This document shows, piece after piece, positions 1-4,928 of a DNA stretch of 13,149 nt (its first letter is position 1; each line of letters begins with the position of its first letter). The notes under the pieces are model-generated. The model made no database searches. It saw nothing but the letters and a program-made list of their open reading frames with translations, and had not been told where the DNA came from. Location: contig NJEB01000004.1 in the NCBI GenBank assembly GCA_002254975.1, positions 1 through 13,149 on the forward strand, read 5' to 3'. The stretch is from Candidatus Hecatellales archaeon ex4484_218. Lineage in GTDB: Archaea; Thermoproteota; Bathyarchaeia; Hecatellales; Hecatellaceae. The translations under genes and the position numbers were made by a program.

Positions 1-1
1 A

Positions 2-523
2 AATTTTGGTCATGAACCAAATGTGGATGCAGTTATCTATTTTTACAGGGAAATTTACCCTAAAATCCGGTTAAAAATACCGGATGTTAAATTATATCTT
101 GTTGGAAGAAATCCTCCACCCAATGTTAGGTTAATAGCTGAAAAAGACCCATCTGTGGTTGTTACTGGATATGTGGGGGATGTTAGACCTTATCTTTGGG
201 CAAGCCAAGTTATGGTTGTCCCTATTAGGTTGGGTGGAGGTTTTAGAGGTAAAACATTGGAGGGGTTAGCTTCAGGATTACCCATAGTTTCAACAACATT
301 AGGGGTTGAAGGGCTTGAAGGAAAAAATGGTGAACATTATCTAGTGGCTGATGACCCAGAAAAATTTGCAAACTATGTTGTAGCAGTTTTAGAAGATGAA
401 AATCTACATCATAAACTTTCATTAAACGGGAGAAAACTATGTGAGAAATTTTCATGGCAAAAAAGTGTGGAAAAACTAGAAAAAATACTGGTAAAATTAG
501 CATCAGAAAGAATGCTACAGTAG
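2..523 (+). CDS. GT4-family glycosyltransferase, C-terminal part (5' end outside window)
   Basis: The frame is open from base 2 to the TAG at 521-523, so the gene starts upstream and only about 173 C-terminal residues are visible. They form the donor-binding Rossmann half of a GT-B glycosyltransferase. The opening N-F-G-H-E-P-N-V-D-A matches the start of that half in GT4 enzymes ('GNF..PNVDAV'). KLYLVGRNPPP is a beta-strand/loop, and VVVTGYVGDVRPYL is the usual 'V.G.V.D..PY' segment. The hallmark is LGGGFRGKTLEGLASGLPIVSTTLGVEGLE (around residues 80-109, written here as one motif only for its G-G-G-x-R, L-E and G-x-P pattern). The family moves a sugar from a nucleotide-sugar to glycan or lipid acceptors, usually on the cytosolic side of the membrane. 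Substrate cannot be told. It ends one base before the convergent tfs gene. Confidence 0.88.
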   Translation, partial: NFGHEPNVDAVIYFYREIYPKIRLKIPDVKLYLVGRNPPPNVRLIAEKDPSVVVTGYVGDVRPYLWASQVMVVPIRLGGGFRGKTLEGLASGLPIVSTTLGVEGLEGKNGEHYLVADDPEKFANYVVAVLEDENLHHKLSLNGRKLCEKFSWQKSVEKLEKILVKLASERMLQ

Positions 524-524
524 T

Positions 525-845
525 TTAACCATAATATCTCCATGTTGCACCACATTTGGTGCATCGGTAAAATTGGGTTGTTGGTTCATCTGCACTTCTA
601 GTTTGAATAAACCAGTAGTAGGCTTCTCTATTACCACATTTTGGACATTCAACATTAACTGTTGGCATTGTTCTTAATCTTTCCAATTCCTCACCAACAA
701 CAACCACAGGTGATTCAAACTTTTTATTTCCATAAGTTACACGGGAAATTTTTCCCTCAAATTTTTCCTCCATTCCACAAAGAGGACACTTTAAAACATT
801 ACCTTCCAACTTTAATTTGCAACCACATTTAGAACAAAACTTCAT
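525..845 (-). CDS. tfs: Transcription factor S (TFIIS/Rpb9-like RNA polymerase cleavage factor)
   Basis: A 106-residue protein with two zinc ribbons, the normal size for archaeal TFS. The N-terminal ribbon uses C4, C7, C20 and C23; the C-terminal one uses C67, C70, C95 and C98. Between them the second ribbon carries the signature Q81-T-R-S-A-D-E-P-T-T, whose D86-E87 pair is the acidic tip that reaches into the RNA polymerase secondary channel and stimulates cleavage of backtracked RNA. Both acidic residues are present, so it should be an active cleavage factor rather than an inhibitory paralogue. ATG at 843-845 is preceded on the - strand by an AT-rich TATA-like stretch centred near 874, which puts the transcript start almost at the ATG: probably leaderless or a very short leader. 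It is convergent with the glycosyltransferase and divergent from the gene at 947. Confidence 0.95.
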   Translation of the reverse strand: MKFCSKCGCKLKLEGNVLKCPLCGMEEKFEGKISRVTYGNKKFESPVVVVGEELERLRTMPTVNVECPKCGNREAYYWFIQTRSADEPTTQFYRCTKCGATWRYYG

Positions 846-865
846 CTCACAAATTATAGTTAACC

Positions 866-881
866 TAAAATTTAAATGTTA
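866..881 (-). promoter_or_regulatory. Candidate TATA box for tfs
   Basis: The - strand reads ACATTTAAATTTTAGG here, a TATA-like element centred about 27-30 bases before the tfs ATG. The spacing fits an archaeal TBP site for a leaderless mRNA. Base composition alone is weak evidence in such AT-rich DNA. Confidence 0.4.
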
Positions 882-906
882 AATAGCCATAAACCAAAAA
901 GGTTAC

Positions 907-918
907 CTTAAATTTATG
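907..918 (+). promoter_or_regulatory. Candidate TATA box for the PaREP1/HEPN-like gene
   Basis: The + strand CTTAAATTTATG is centred near 913, which predicts a start of transcription near 938-940, a few bases before the ATG at 947. No clear Shine-Dalgarno sequence is present, so a very short leader is plausible. Confidence 0.35.
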
Positions 919-946
919 GTTACATCTTTTTTATTTGTGAAGGTTG

Positions 947-1264
947 ATGGGTAGCATTGAGGAATTTTTAAAGTCTGCTGAAGAATTTATCAACCTTGCT
1001 TTTAAAGAGTTTGAGGAAGCTTCAAAGGAAAAAAATAATTATAGGCTTAGAGATGCTGCTGAAAAAGCTTGGAATGCTGTTATTCAAGCAACAAATGCCT
1101 TAACAGTTAAACGTGTTGGACAGTTACCAAAAACCCATTATGAAAGAAGAATTATCCTAAAAAATTTAGAGAAGGAAGATTTAAAGTTAAAGGAGATAGG
1201 AATTTATGATAGGTATGCAGCTAGAAGCCGTTTACTTTTTGGTACTTTACACTCATTAGGCTGA
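947..1264 (+). CDS. PaREP1/HEPN-like small helical protein, probably frameshifted near the 3' end
   Basis: The ATG at 947 (a TTG lies directly before it) opens about 105 codons of charged, helical protein. Motifs recall archaeal PaREP1/HEPN-like proteins: E-E-F-I-N-L-A-F-K-E-F-E-E-A, then R-L-R-D-A-A-E-K-A-W-N-A-V-I-Q-A-T-N-A-L, then L-P-K-T-H-Y-E-R-R and I-Y-D-R-Y-A-A-R. The reading stops at TGA 1262-1264 just after T-L-H-S-L-G, where relatives as I recall them continue with a tyrosine/tryptophan-rich helix. The +1 frame immediately beyond reads A-E-D-Y-W-E-K-P-K-E-A-L-I-H-F-F-I to TAA 1311-1313, which looks like that missing tail. So one base change in length seems to have split the gene. 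HEPN-type proteins are often toxin or nucleic-acid-linked accessory factors; no partner nucleotidyltransferase is adjacent. Function unknown. The family call is from pattern recognition, not from a search. Confidence 0.65.
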   Translation: MGSIEEFLKSAEEFINLAFKEFEEASKEKNNYRLRDAAEKAWNAVIQATNALTVKRVGQLPKTHYERRIILKNLEKEDLKLKEIGIYDRYAARSRLLFGTLHSLG

Positions 1265-1313
1265 AGATTACTGGGAAAAGCCTAAGGAAGCCCTTATCCA
1301 CTTCTTCATTTAA
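1260..1313 (+). pseudogene. Out-of-frame 3' tail of the PaREP1/HEPN-like gene
   Basis: In the +1 frame relative to the gene ending at 1264, 17 codons encode AEDYWEKPKEALIHFFI before TAA. The Trp/Tyr/Pro/Glu-rich helix is protein-like and continues the upstream protein naturally. No start codon or ribosome site serves it by itself. Either the gene is broken, or a frameshift is programmed at TTAGGCTGA; decay is more likely, given other broken genes nearby. Confidence 0.5.
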
Positions 1314-1370
1314 AATTTTTGTTTGTATAAGAAAGAAGAAGAATGTCTAGGAATTGAATAAAATGTTTGG

Positions 1371-1494
1371 TCCCGCGGACAGGATTTGAACCTGTGACAC
1401 TCCGGTTTCTATGTACGCCTGAAAGGCTGAGGATAAGTTCGCCTTTAAGGCGAACCCTACAGCCGGAAGCTCTTCCAGGCTGAGCTACCGCGGG
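1371..1494 (-). tRNA. tRNA-Tyr(GUA) with a canonical 37/38 intron
   Basis: Read on the - strand: acceptor CCCGCGG (1494-1488) pairs with CCGCGGG (1378-1372) and is followed by A73 (1371). C1-G72 with A73 is the archaeal tyrosine identity pattern. D stem GCTC/GAGC is 1485-1482 with 1472-1469. Anticodon stem is TCCGG (1467-1463) with CCGGA (1405-1401). The spliced loop is C-T-G-T-A-G-A with anticodon GUA at 1460-1458. T arm is ACAGG-TTCAAAT-CCTGT. The intron is 1456-1407. The three bases after A73 (1370-1368) read CCA on this strand, so the CCA end seems encoded. An AT-rich TATA-like stretch near 1523-1532 would place the transcript start just upstream of the 5' end. Confidence 0.95.
1407..1456 (-). 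other. 50-nt intron of tRNA-Tyr with bulge-helix-bulge splice motif
   Basis: The splice sites form a textbook bulge-helix-bulge. Outside is the anticodon stem; exon CTGT pairs with intron ATAG (one G-U pair); the 5' bulge is A-G-G and the 3' bulge A-A-A. Cutting after the second base of each bulge gives exactly the loop CTGTAGA. The inner helix is GTTCGCC with GGCGTAC (one T-T mismatch). The same GTTCGCC also pairs perfectly with GGCGAAC in a small TTAAA-loop hairpin. Confidence 0.85.
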
Positions 1495-1592
1495 ACTCAA
1501 AATATTCAAAAACAAATAGTCTAATAAAAATTTTGTTGGTTTTAGGCTAAAAACTAATATTTTATTGGTGAGGTTGTTTGTATGTGGTTTAG

Positions 1593-1847
1593 TTGAAACC
1601 TTGGATTGAATGGGTGAGGAGAGCTGAATCTTTTATTAAAGCTTAAAATAAATGTTAGAAATTGGAGAATATTTTATTGCTTGTTTTAATGCTGAAATTT
1701 GTTTAAAAATTGCTGAAAGGATTGTTAAACATGTTAAAAGTACAGTTAAATTTTGATAAAAATTTTAGGTTTTTTGTTGAAGAAGTTAAAAAGGTTAAGG
1801 TTAAAAATAAGAAAAGAGTTATATTTTGGTCTTTAAAATCTTTTTAG
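1593..1847 (+). pseudogene. Remnant of a HEPN-like gene, broken by frameshifts
   Basis: Three successive frames give protein-like pieces. Frame one, from TTG 1593 to TAA 1644-1646: LKPWIEWVRRAESFIKA. A second frame, 1658 to TGA 1754-1756: EIGEYFIACFNAEICLKIAE, then R-I-V-K-H-V-K-S-T-V-K-F. A third frame, from the T run at 1752 to TAG 1845-1847: F-D-K-N-F-R-F-F-V-E-E-V-K-K-V-K-V-K-N and a further 13 residues. The order (an amphipathic first helix, then G-E-Y-F-I-A-C-F-N-A-E with an L-K-I-A-E helix) resembles a HEPN-domain four-helix protein, and the joins lie at homopolymer-like runs. I read it as a dead accessory gene. The family assignment is by eye and tentative. Confidence 0.45.
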
Positions 1848-1918
1848 GGAGGTGAATAGGCAGGTTGTCTTCAGCCTACATTCATGCAGCTTATTCGGCT
1901 AAAATTTTTACATTCTAA
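1847..1918 (+). other. Strong Shine-Dalgarno with a 17-codon ORF
   Basis: GGGAGGTGA at 1847-1855 is one of the best ribosome sites in the window. Nine bases later a TTG at 1865 opens a 17-codon frame (start codon read as Met, then SSAYIHAAYSAKIFTF) ending in TAA 1916-1918. It may be the stump of a truncated gene, as its neighbours are, or a short peptide. Its size makes a chance match possible. Confidence 0.25.
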
Positions 1919-1937
1919 ATTTTTAAGCATATTTATC
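1918..1937 (+). promoter_or_regulatory. Candidate TATA box for the dphB operon
   Basis: TTTTTAAGCATATTTAT is centred near 1929 and predicts transcript start near 1953-1957. That argues against translation from the TTG at 1951 and supports the downstream TTG at 1990, which has GGTGGT about eight bases before it. Confidence 0.45.
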
Positions 1938-1989
1938 CAAAAATTTTTGTTTGGTTAGGTTAATTTCCAATTTTGTTTGGTGGTATCTT

Positions 1990-2796
1990 TTGGGAAGTTT
2001 AACATTTATTGGTTTAGGGTTACATTATGAAAAAGGTATTTCTTTAGCTGGTTTAGAAAAAGCTAGAAAAGCTGAAAAAGTTTATGTTGAATTTTACACT
2101 AATCCTATGCCTTATCTATCCATGGAAAATCTTCAAAAATTTTTAGGTAAACCTATCATCATACTTAAACGAAAAGATTTGGAGGAAAAAGCTAAGGAAG
2201 GTATTTTAAAGGATGCTTTAAAAATGGATGTTGCTTTACTTGTTCCAGGAGACCCTATGGTTGCAACAACCCATGTAAGTCTTCGGATTCAAGCTTACAA
2301 GATGGGAATTAAAACTGAAATTGTAAATGGGGTTTCAATTTATTCTGCAGCACCCTCAATTGTAGGATTACAAATTTATAAATTTGGTAAAACTGTAACT
2401 ATACCTTTCCCAACCTTAACCTATAAACCTCAAACACCTTATGATGTAATAAAAGAAAATTTTGTAAGAGGTTTACATACACTTGTTTTATTGGATGTTG
2501 ACTATGAAAAAGGTAAATGTATGAATATAAAAGATGGGCTTGAATATCTTTTAGAAATTGAAAAAGAAAGAAAAGAAAAAATTGTTACTTTTGATAGGTT
2601 GGTTGTTGGTGTTGCTGGAGTTGGCTCTCCAAATCCTATAATTAAGGGGAATATTGTTAAAAAACTTTTAAACTACCAGTTTAAAATGTATCCTCAAACC
2701 TTAATTTTTCCAGGTAAACTTCATTTTATGGAGGTTGAGGCATTAAAAATTTTTGCTCAAACACCTGAGGAGGCATTAAAACCTTATGAGGAATGA
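1990..2796 (+). CDS. dphB: Diphthine synthase (Dph5/DphB)
   Basis: This is the S-adenosylmethionine-dependent methyltransferase that methylates the modified histidine of elongation factor 2 on the way to diphthamide. The frame is open from TTG 1951, but I choose TTG 1990. The family begins almost at L-T-F-I-G-L-G-L, the 13 upstream residues are W/L-rich and atypical, a TATA box predicts a transcript start near 1955, and GGTGGT precedes 1990. That gives 268 residues, close to the usual 250-270. Motifs include L-T-F-I-G-L-G-L (residues 4-11), A-E-K-V-Y-V-E-F-Y-T, V-P-G-D-P-M-V-A-T-T-H (SAM loop) and G-V-S-I-Y-S-A-A-P-S-I-V-G-L-Q-I-Y-K-F-G. The stop overlaps the next gene by 11 bases, so translation is probably coupled. 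Confidence 0.93.
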   Translation: MGSLTFIGLGLHYEKGISLAGLEKARKAEKVYVEFYTNPMPYLSMENLQKFLGKPIIILKRKDLEEKAKEGILKDALKMDVALLVPGDPMVATTHVSLRIQAYKMGIKTEIVNGVSIYSAAPSIVGLQIYKFGKTVTIPFPTLTYKPQTPYDVIKENFVRGLHTLVLLDVDYEKGKCMNIKDGLEYLLEIEKERKEKIVTFDRLVVGVAGVGSPNPIIKGNIVKKLLNYQFKMYPQTLIFPGKLHFMEVEALKIFAQTPEEALKPYEE

Positions 2797-3052
2797 AGAT
2801 TTAGAGGAAAAATATGCAAAATATACCAGTAATCTTAAAAATGCTTTTTCAAGTTTACAAATTCTAAATTTTTCCGGGAAAGTTGAGGAAATCGTTGATC
2901 TAGCTAAAAGATATTTTAAGGATGCGGAATATTTTAAGGAAAAAAAGGAGGTTGTAACCGCCTTAATCTCTCTTGCTTATAGTGAAGGTTTACTGGATGC
3001 ATTAAAAATTTTAAACTATATCAATTTTAGCTGGAGGTTAAACAATGAATGA
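2786..3052 (+). CDS. DUF357 family protein
   Basis: An 88-residue, mostly helical protein. K-V-E-E-I-V-D-L-A-K-R-Y-F-K-D-A-E-Y-F, V-V-T-A-L-I-S-L-A-Y-S-E-G-L-L-D-A-L and the short length fit the archaeal DUF357 family, whose members have no established reaction. Its helical-hairpin layout suggests an oligomeric or scaffold role, which is only inference. The ATG at 2786 lies inside the end of dphB, with GAGGAGG about a dozen bases before it, and its own stop overlaps the ATG of ribL by eight bases. The tight chain with a translation-factor modification enzyme and an FAD synthase implies one mRNA. No signal peptide or membrane segment. Confidence 0.8.
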   Translation: MRNEDLEEKYAKYTSNLKNAFSSLQILNFSGKVEEIVDLAKRYFKDAEYFKEKKEVVTALISLAYSEGLLDALKILNYINFSWRLNNE

Positions 3053-3500
3053 AAAAAAACAAAAAATTGTTTTAGCTTCCGGAGTTTTTGACCTAATTCA
3101 TCTTGGACATATTAGGTTTTTGGAAAAAGCAAAAGAAGCTGGTGGTGAAAACACTAAACTTATTGTTGTAGTTGCAAGAGATGCAACCGTAAAAAAAATG
3201 AAAGGTAAACCTCCTATTCTACCAGAAGATGAAAGAAGAGCTTTGGTTGAAGCTTTAAAACCTGTTGATGAAGCTGTTTTAGGTAGTGAAAAATTTGATG
3301 TTGAAGCTGTAATTCAAAAATATAAGCCAAACATTATAGCTTTTGGATATGACCAAGATAAAATTTTAGAAATAGTTGAAAAACATATTAAAGAAAAAAA
3401 ATTACCCATCCAAATTGTTAAAATTCAAAAATTTGGAAAAGAAGAACTTGCAAGCTCATCTAAACTTAAAAGTAAAATTGCTGTTGAATTTAAACATTAA
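3045..3500 (+). CDS. ribL: FAD synthase (archaeal RibL, FMN adenylyltransferase)
   Basis: A 151-residue nucleotidyltransferase of the cytidylyltransferase-like superfamily that adds AMP from ATP to FMN, giving FAD and pyrophosphate. The start A-S-G-V-F-D-L-I-H-L-G-H (residues 11-22) contains the HxGH nucleotide-binding motif. R-D-A-T-V-K-K-M-K-G-K-P-P-I-L-P-E-D-E-R-R, V-D-E-A-V-L-G and the late S-S-S-K (around residue 138, the counterpart of the family's ISSSK/R loop) complete the pattern. Length matches archaeal RibL (about 145-155). ATG 3045 has GGAGG nine bases before it. It closes the dphB-DUF357-ribL run, and its last 11 bases overlap the end of the convergent riboflavin kinase gene, which makes its substrate. 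A glycerol-3-phosphate cytidylyltransferase role is possible for this fold but less likely, given that neighbour. Confidence 0.9.
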   Translation: MNEKKQKIVLASGVFDLIHLGHIRFLEKAKEAGGENTKLIVVVARDATVKKMKGKPPILPEDERRALVEALKPVDEAVLGSEKFDVEAVIQKYKPNIIAFGYDQDKILEIVEKHIKEKKLPIQIVKIQKFGKEELASSSKLKSKIAVEFKH

Positions 3501-4191
3501 CTTTTAAGGTTACAATATCTCCATCTTTTATTCCCAATTTTTTTCTTAAATAAACTGGAGCAATAACCTCTACAACGGAGGAATTGTAATGGGTTCTTTG
3601 AATAAGCAGTAAAGCTCCTTTTACCTTACTATTTACTAGGGTTGGAAAACATTTTAAGGCTCCATAGGTTCTTTGCCCATTACTAAAACCCTCAATAACA
3701 ATTCCCGGAAAATTTTCTAATTCTTTTCTTGTTAAAAGGTCAGCTTGACTTAAAAGTTTCAGGTTTAAAGTTCCCGGGTAAGGTTTAAAGCCTAGCTTAC
3801 TGGTAAACTGTTTTAAATATCCATTTCTTGTAACGTAGTAGGCTCCTTCACCAAGCCCAGTAAAAAGCTTACCTTTAAGAGTTAAATAGGTTGGTTTTGA
3901 CGGGTAAAGAATTCTTGTAAGTGTTCCATAAAGTTTTCTTAACTCTTCCACACCCTTACTGGTTAATTTTAAATGTTCACCTCGAACATCAATTTTTCTT
4001 TCCAAATATCCTTCCATTGAAAGTTTTTTAAGAATTCTTGAAATAGTTTGTTGAGAGTAGCCTAAATGTTCTGTAAGTTTGGTTGTTGAGGTAAAAATAG
4101 GTTTTTTAAATGCCCCAAGCTGAGCAAGTTTAACAAGAAAAATCCAATATTTTTCAATTGTTCTTTTATCTTTTTCTTCCTTTCTATTCAA
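3490..4191 (-). CDS. ribK: CTP-dependent riboflavin kinase with N-terminal winged helix (RbkR type)
   Basis: The protein joins two domains. Residues about 15-92 are a winged helix-turn-helix (T-K-L-T-E-H-L-G-Y-S-Q-Q-T-I-S-R-I-L-K-K-L, then a wing R-G-E-H-L-K-L-T-S-K-G). Residues about 103-233 are the archaeal riboflavin kinase (DUF120): L-K-G-K-L-F-T-G-L-G-E-G-A-Y-Y-V, Y-P-G-T-L-N-L-K-L (138-146, substrate site), I-E-G-F-S-N-G-Q-R-T-Y-G and a C-terminal V-I-A-P-V-Y-L-R-K-K-L-G-I. It makes FMN from riboflavin, using CTP in characterised members. Such fusions are known as RbkR, a flavin-responsive repressor of riboflavin genes. The translated start used is TTG 4191; TATA-like sequences lie both close (4203-4210) and farther (about 4226-4240), so the start is uncertain by a few codons. 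It sits 44 bases after endonuclease V on the same strand. Confidence 0.93.
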   Translation of the reverse strand: MNRKEEKDKRTIEKYWIFLVKLAQLGAFKKPIFTSTTKLTEHLGYSQQTISRILKKLSMEGYLERKIDVRGEHLKLTSKGVEELRKLYGTLTRILYPSKPTYLTLKGKLFTGLGEGAYYVTRNGYLKQFTSKLGFKPYPGTLNLKLLSQADLLTRKELENFPGIVIEGFSNGQRTYGALKCFPTLVNSKVKGALLLIQRTHYNSSVVEVIAPVYLRKKLGIKDGDIVTLKVNV

Positions 4192-4212
4192 TGTTAAAAG
4201 CCATCTATAAAT

Positions 4213-4226
4213 GGGTAGTATAACCC
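4213..4226. promoter_or_regulatory. Imperfect palindrome upstream of ribK, candidate operator
   Basis: GGGTAGTATAACCC is an inverted repeat with arms GGGT/ACCC and a central TA. It lies between the two possible TATA elements of ribK, where a repressor would block transcription. Since ribK itself carries a winged helix, autoregulation is attractive, but I do not know this clade's RbkR motif and no second copy has been confirmed. Confidence 0.25.
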
Positions 4227-4235
4227 TTAAAATTT

Positions 4236-4907
4236 TTATTCTTTGGTAAATAGATGAGCAAGTCTTAAGGGTTCAGGCATTCTACCCTTTTTAATACATT
4301 TTTCAACAATTTTAACAGCCTGATTTAAGGTAATTAGATTTCCAACACTTACATAGATAGGTTTACTTTGAGGTTTTGGAATAACAGCCATTCCAACAAT
4401 TTTTTTATCCCAAAAAATTGGAGCTTTGTTTTCCTTATATTTACCCATTTCTCCAAATAACAATTTTTTTGCAACACCAATTGTTGGCATCTTTAAAACA
4501 ACACCAACATGACATGCTAAACCACAACCAAATGGATGTGCAATTCCATGCCCCTCAACCATCAAAACATCCGGCTGTATAGTTAAAGTTTTAACAACCT
4601 TAAAAATAGGTGGAGCTTCCCGGAAAGCTAACAAGGTTGGTATGTAGGGAAAATAGGTTTTTAGCTTTAACTTTTTAACCTCCAAAACATTTAGGGTTTT
4701 AAAGTTTAAAATAACAGCAACAACCGTAGCTTGATTATCTTTATATGAAACATCAACACCACCAATATAAACAACCTTTTTTAAATCTATTTTTTTGAAT
4801 AAAACTTTCTTTGAAAAAATTTTTTGAATTAATCTAGCCTTTTTAACATCAAAATTTTTAGGAGTTTTAAACAAAACTTTTCTACCGTAAACATAAATAA
4901 GAAACAA
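4236..4907 (-). CDS. nfi: Endonuclease V with an Asp-to-Glu change at a catalytic position
   Basis: The enzyme cuts DNA (or RNA) one phosphate beyond inosine. Family blocks in order: Y-I-G-G-V-D-V-S-Y (catalytic D52), Y-I-P-T-L-L-A-F-R-E-A-P (E97), L-M-V-E-G-H-G-I-A-H-P (114-125 region), G-L-A-C-H-V-G-V-V-L and P-T-I-G-V-A-K-K-L-L (K147). Length 223 is normal. Odd point: the third metal-binding acid, normally Asp in V-D-G-H/N/Q-G, is Glu118 (GAG, bases 4556-4554), and the usual H-P-R-R is H-P-F-G. Reading from TTG 4907 gives 49 residues before G-V-D. A TATA-like TATATTTTAG at 4911-4920 would start transcripts near 4889, so TTG 4874 may be the true start, leaving a more typical N-terminus. Divergent from the MFS gene. 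Confidence 0.92.
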   Translation of the reverse strand: MFLIYVYGRKVLFKTPKNFDVKKARLIQKIFSKKVLFKKIDLKKVVYIGGVDVSYKDNQATVVAVILNFKTLNVLEVKKLKLKTYFPYIPTLLAFREAPPIFKVVKTLTIQPDVLMVEGHGIAHPFGCGLACHVGVVLKMPTIGVAKKLLFGEMGKYKENKAPIFWDKKIVGMAVIPKPQSKPIYVSVGNLITLNQAVKIVEKCIKKGRMPEPLRLAHLFTKE

Positions 4908-4922
4908 ACACTAAAATATACC
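4886..4922. promoter_or_regulatory. Overlapping divergent promoters of nfi and the MFS gene
   Basis: Only 21 bases separate the two open frames. TATATTTTAG (- strand, 4920-4911) suits nfi, predicting a start near 4889. AAACATAAATAAG (+ strand, 4889-4901) suits the MFS gene, predicting a start near 4920, just before ATG 4929. If both hold, the promoters interleave and the MFS mRNA is nearly leaderless; no Shine-Dalgarno precedes ATG 4929. Confidence 0.35.
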
Positions 4923-4928
4923 TTTTTA

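Larger units (their letters stand above)
1495..1989. other. Gene-poor region between tRNA-Tyr and dphB
   Basis: About 500 bases hold no intact gene of normal size. Contents: the upstream region of tRNA-Tyr (to about 1540), the broken HEPN-like remnant (1593-1847), a strong ribosome site with a 17-codon ORF (1847-1918), and the dphB promoter (1920-1989). No inverted terminal repeats, duplicated tRNA 3' end or transposase fragment is seen. Confidence 0.6.

Noticed and set aside
243..503. - strand open frame opposite the glycosyltransferase
   Set aside because: The + strand has the full GT4 motif set; the opposite frame shows no motif.
1306..1515. Open frame on the - strand across tRNA-Tyr
   Set aside because: It is the tRNA gene and its intron read as protein; the structured tRNA explains the sequence fully.
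1853..1918. GTG at 1852 as a second reading of the short ORF
   Set aside because: It lies inside the Shine-Dalgarno itself and its 17-codon product is no more protein-like; the TTG at 1865 has correct spacing.
1368..1950. Integrated element with attachment sites at tRNA-Tyr
   Set aside because: I looked for a repeat of the tRNA 3' end and for an integrase and saw neither, so only an accessory-gene graveyard is supported.
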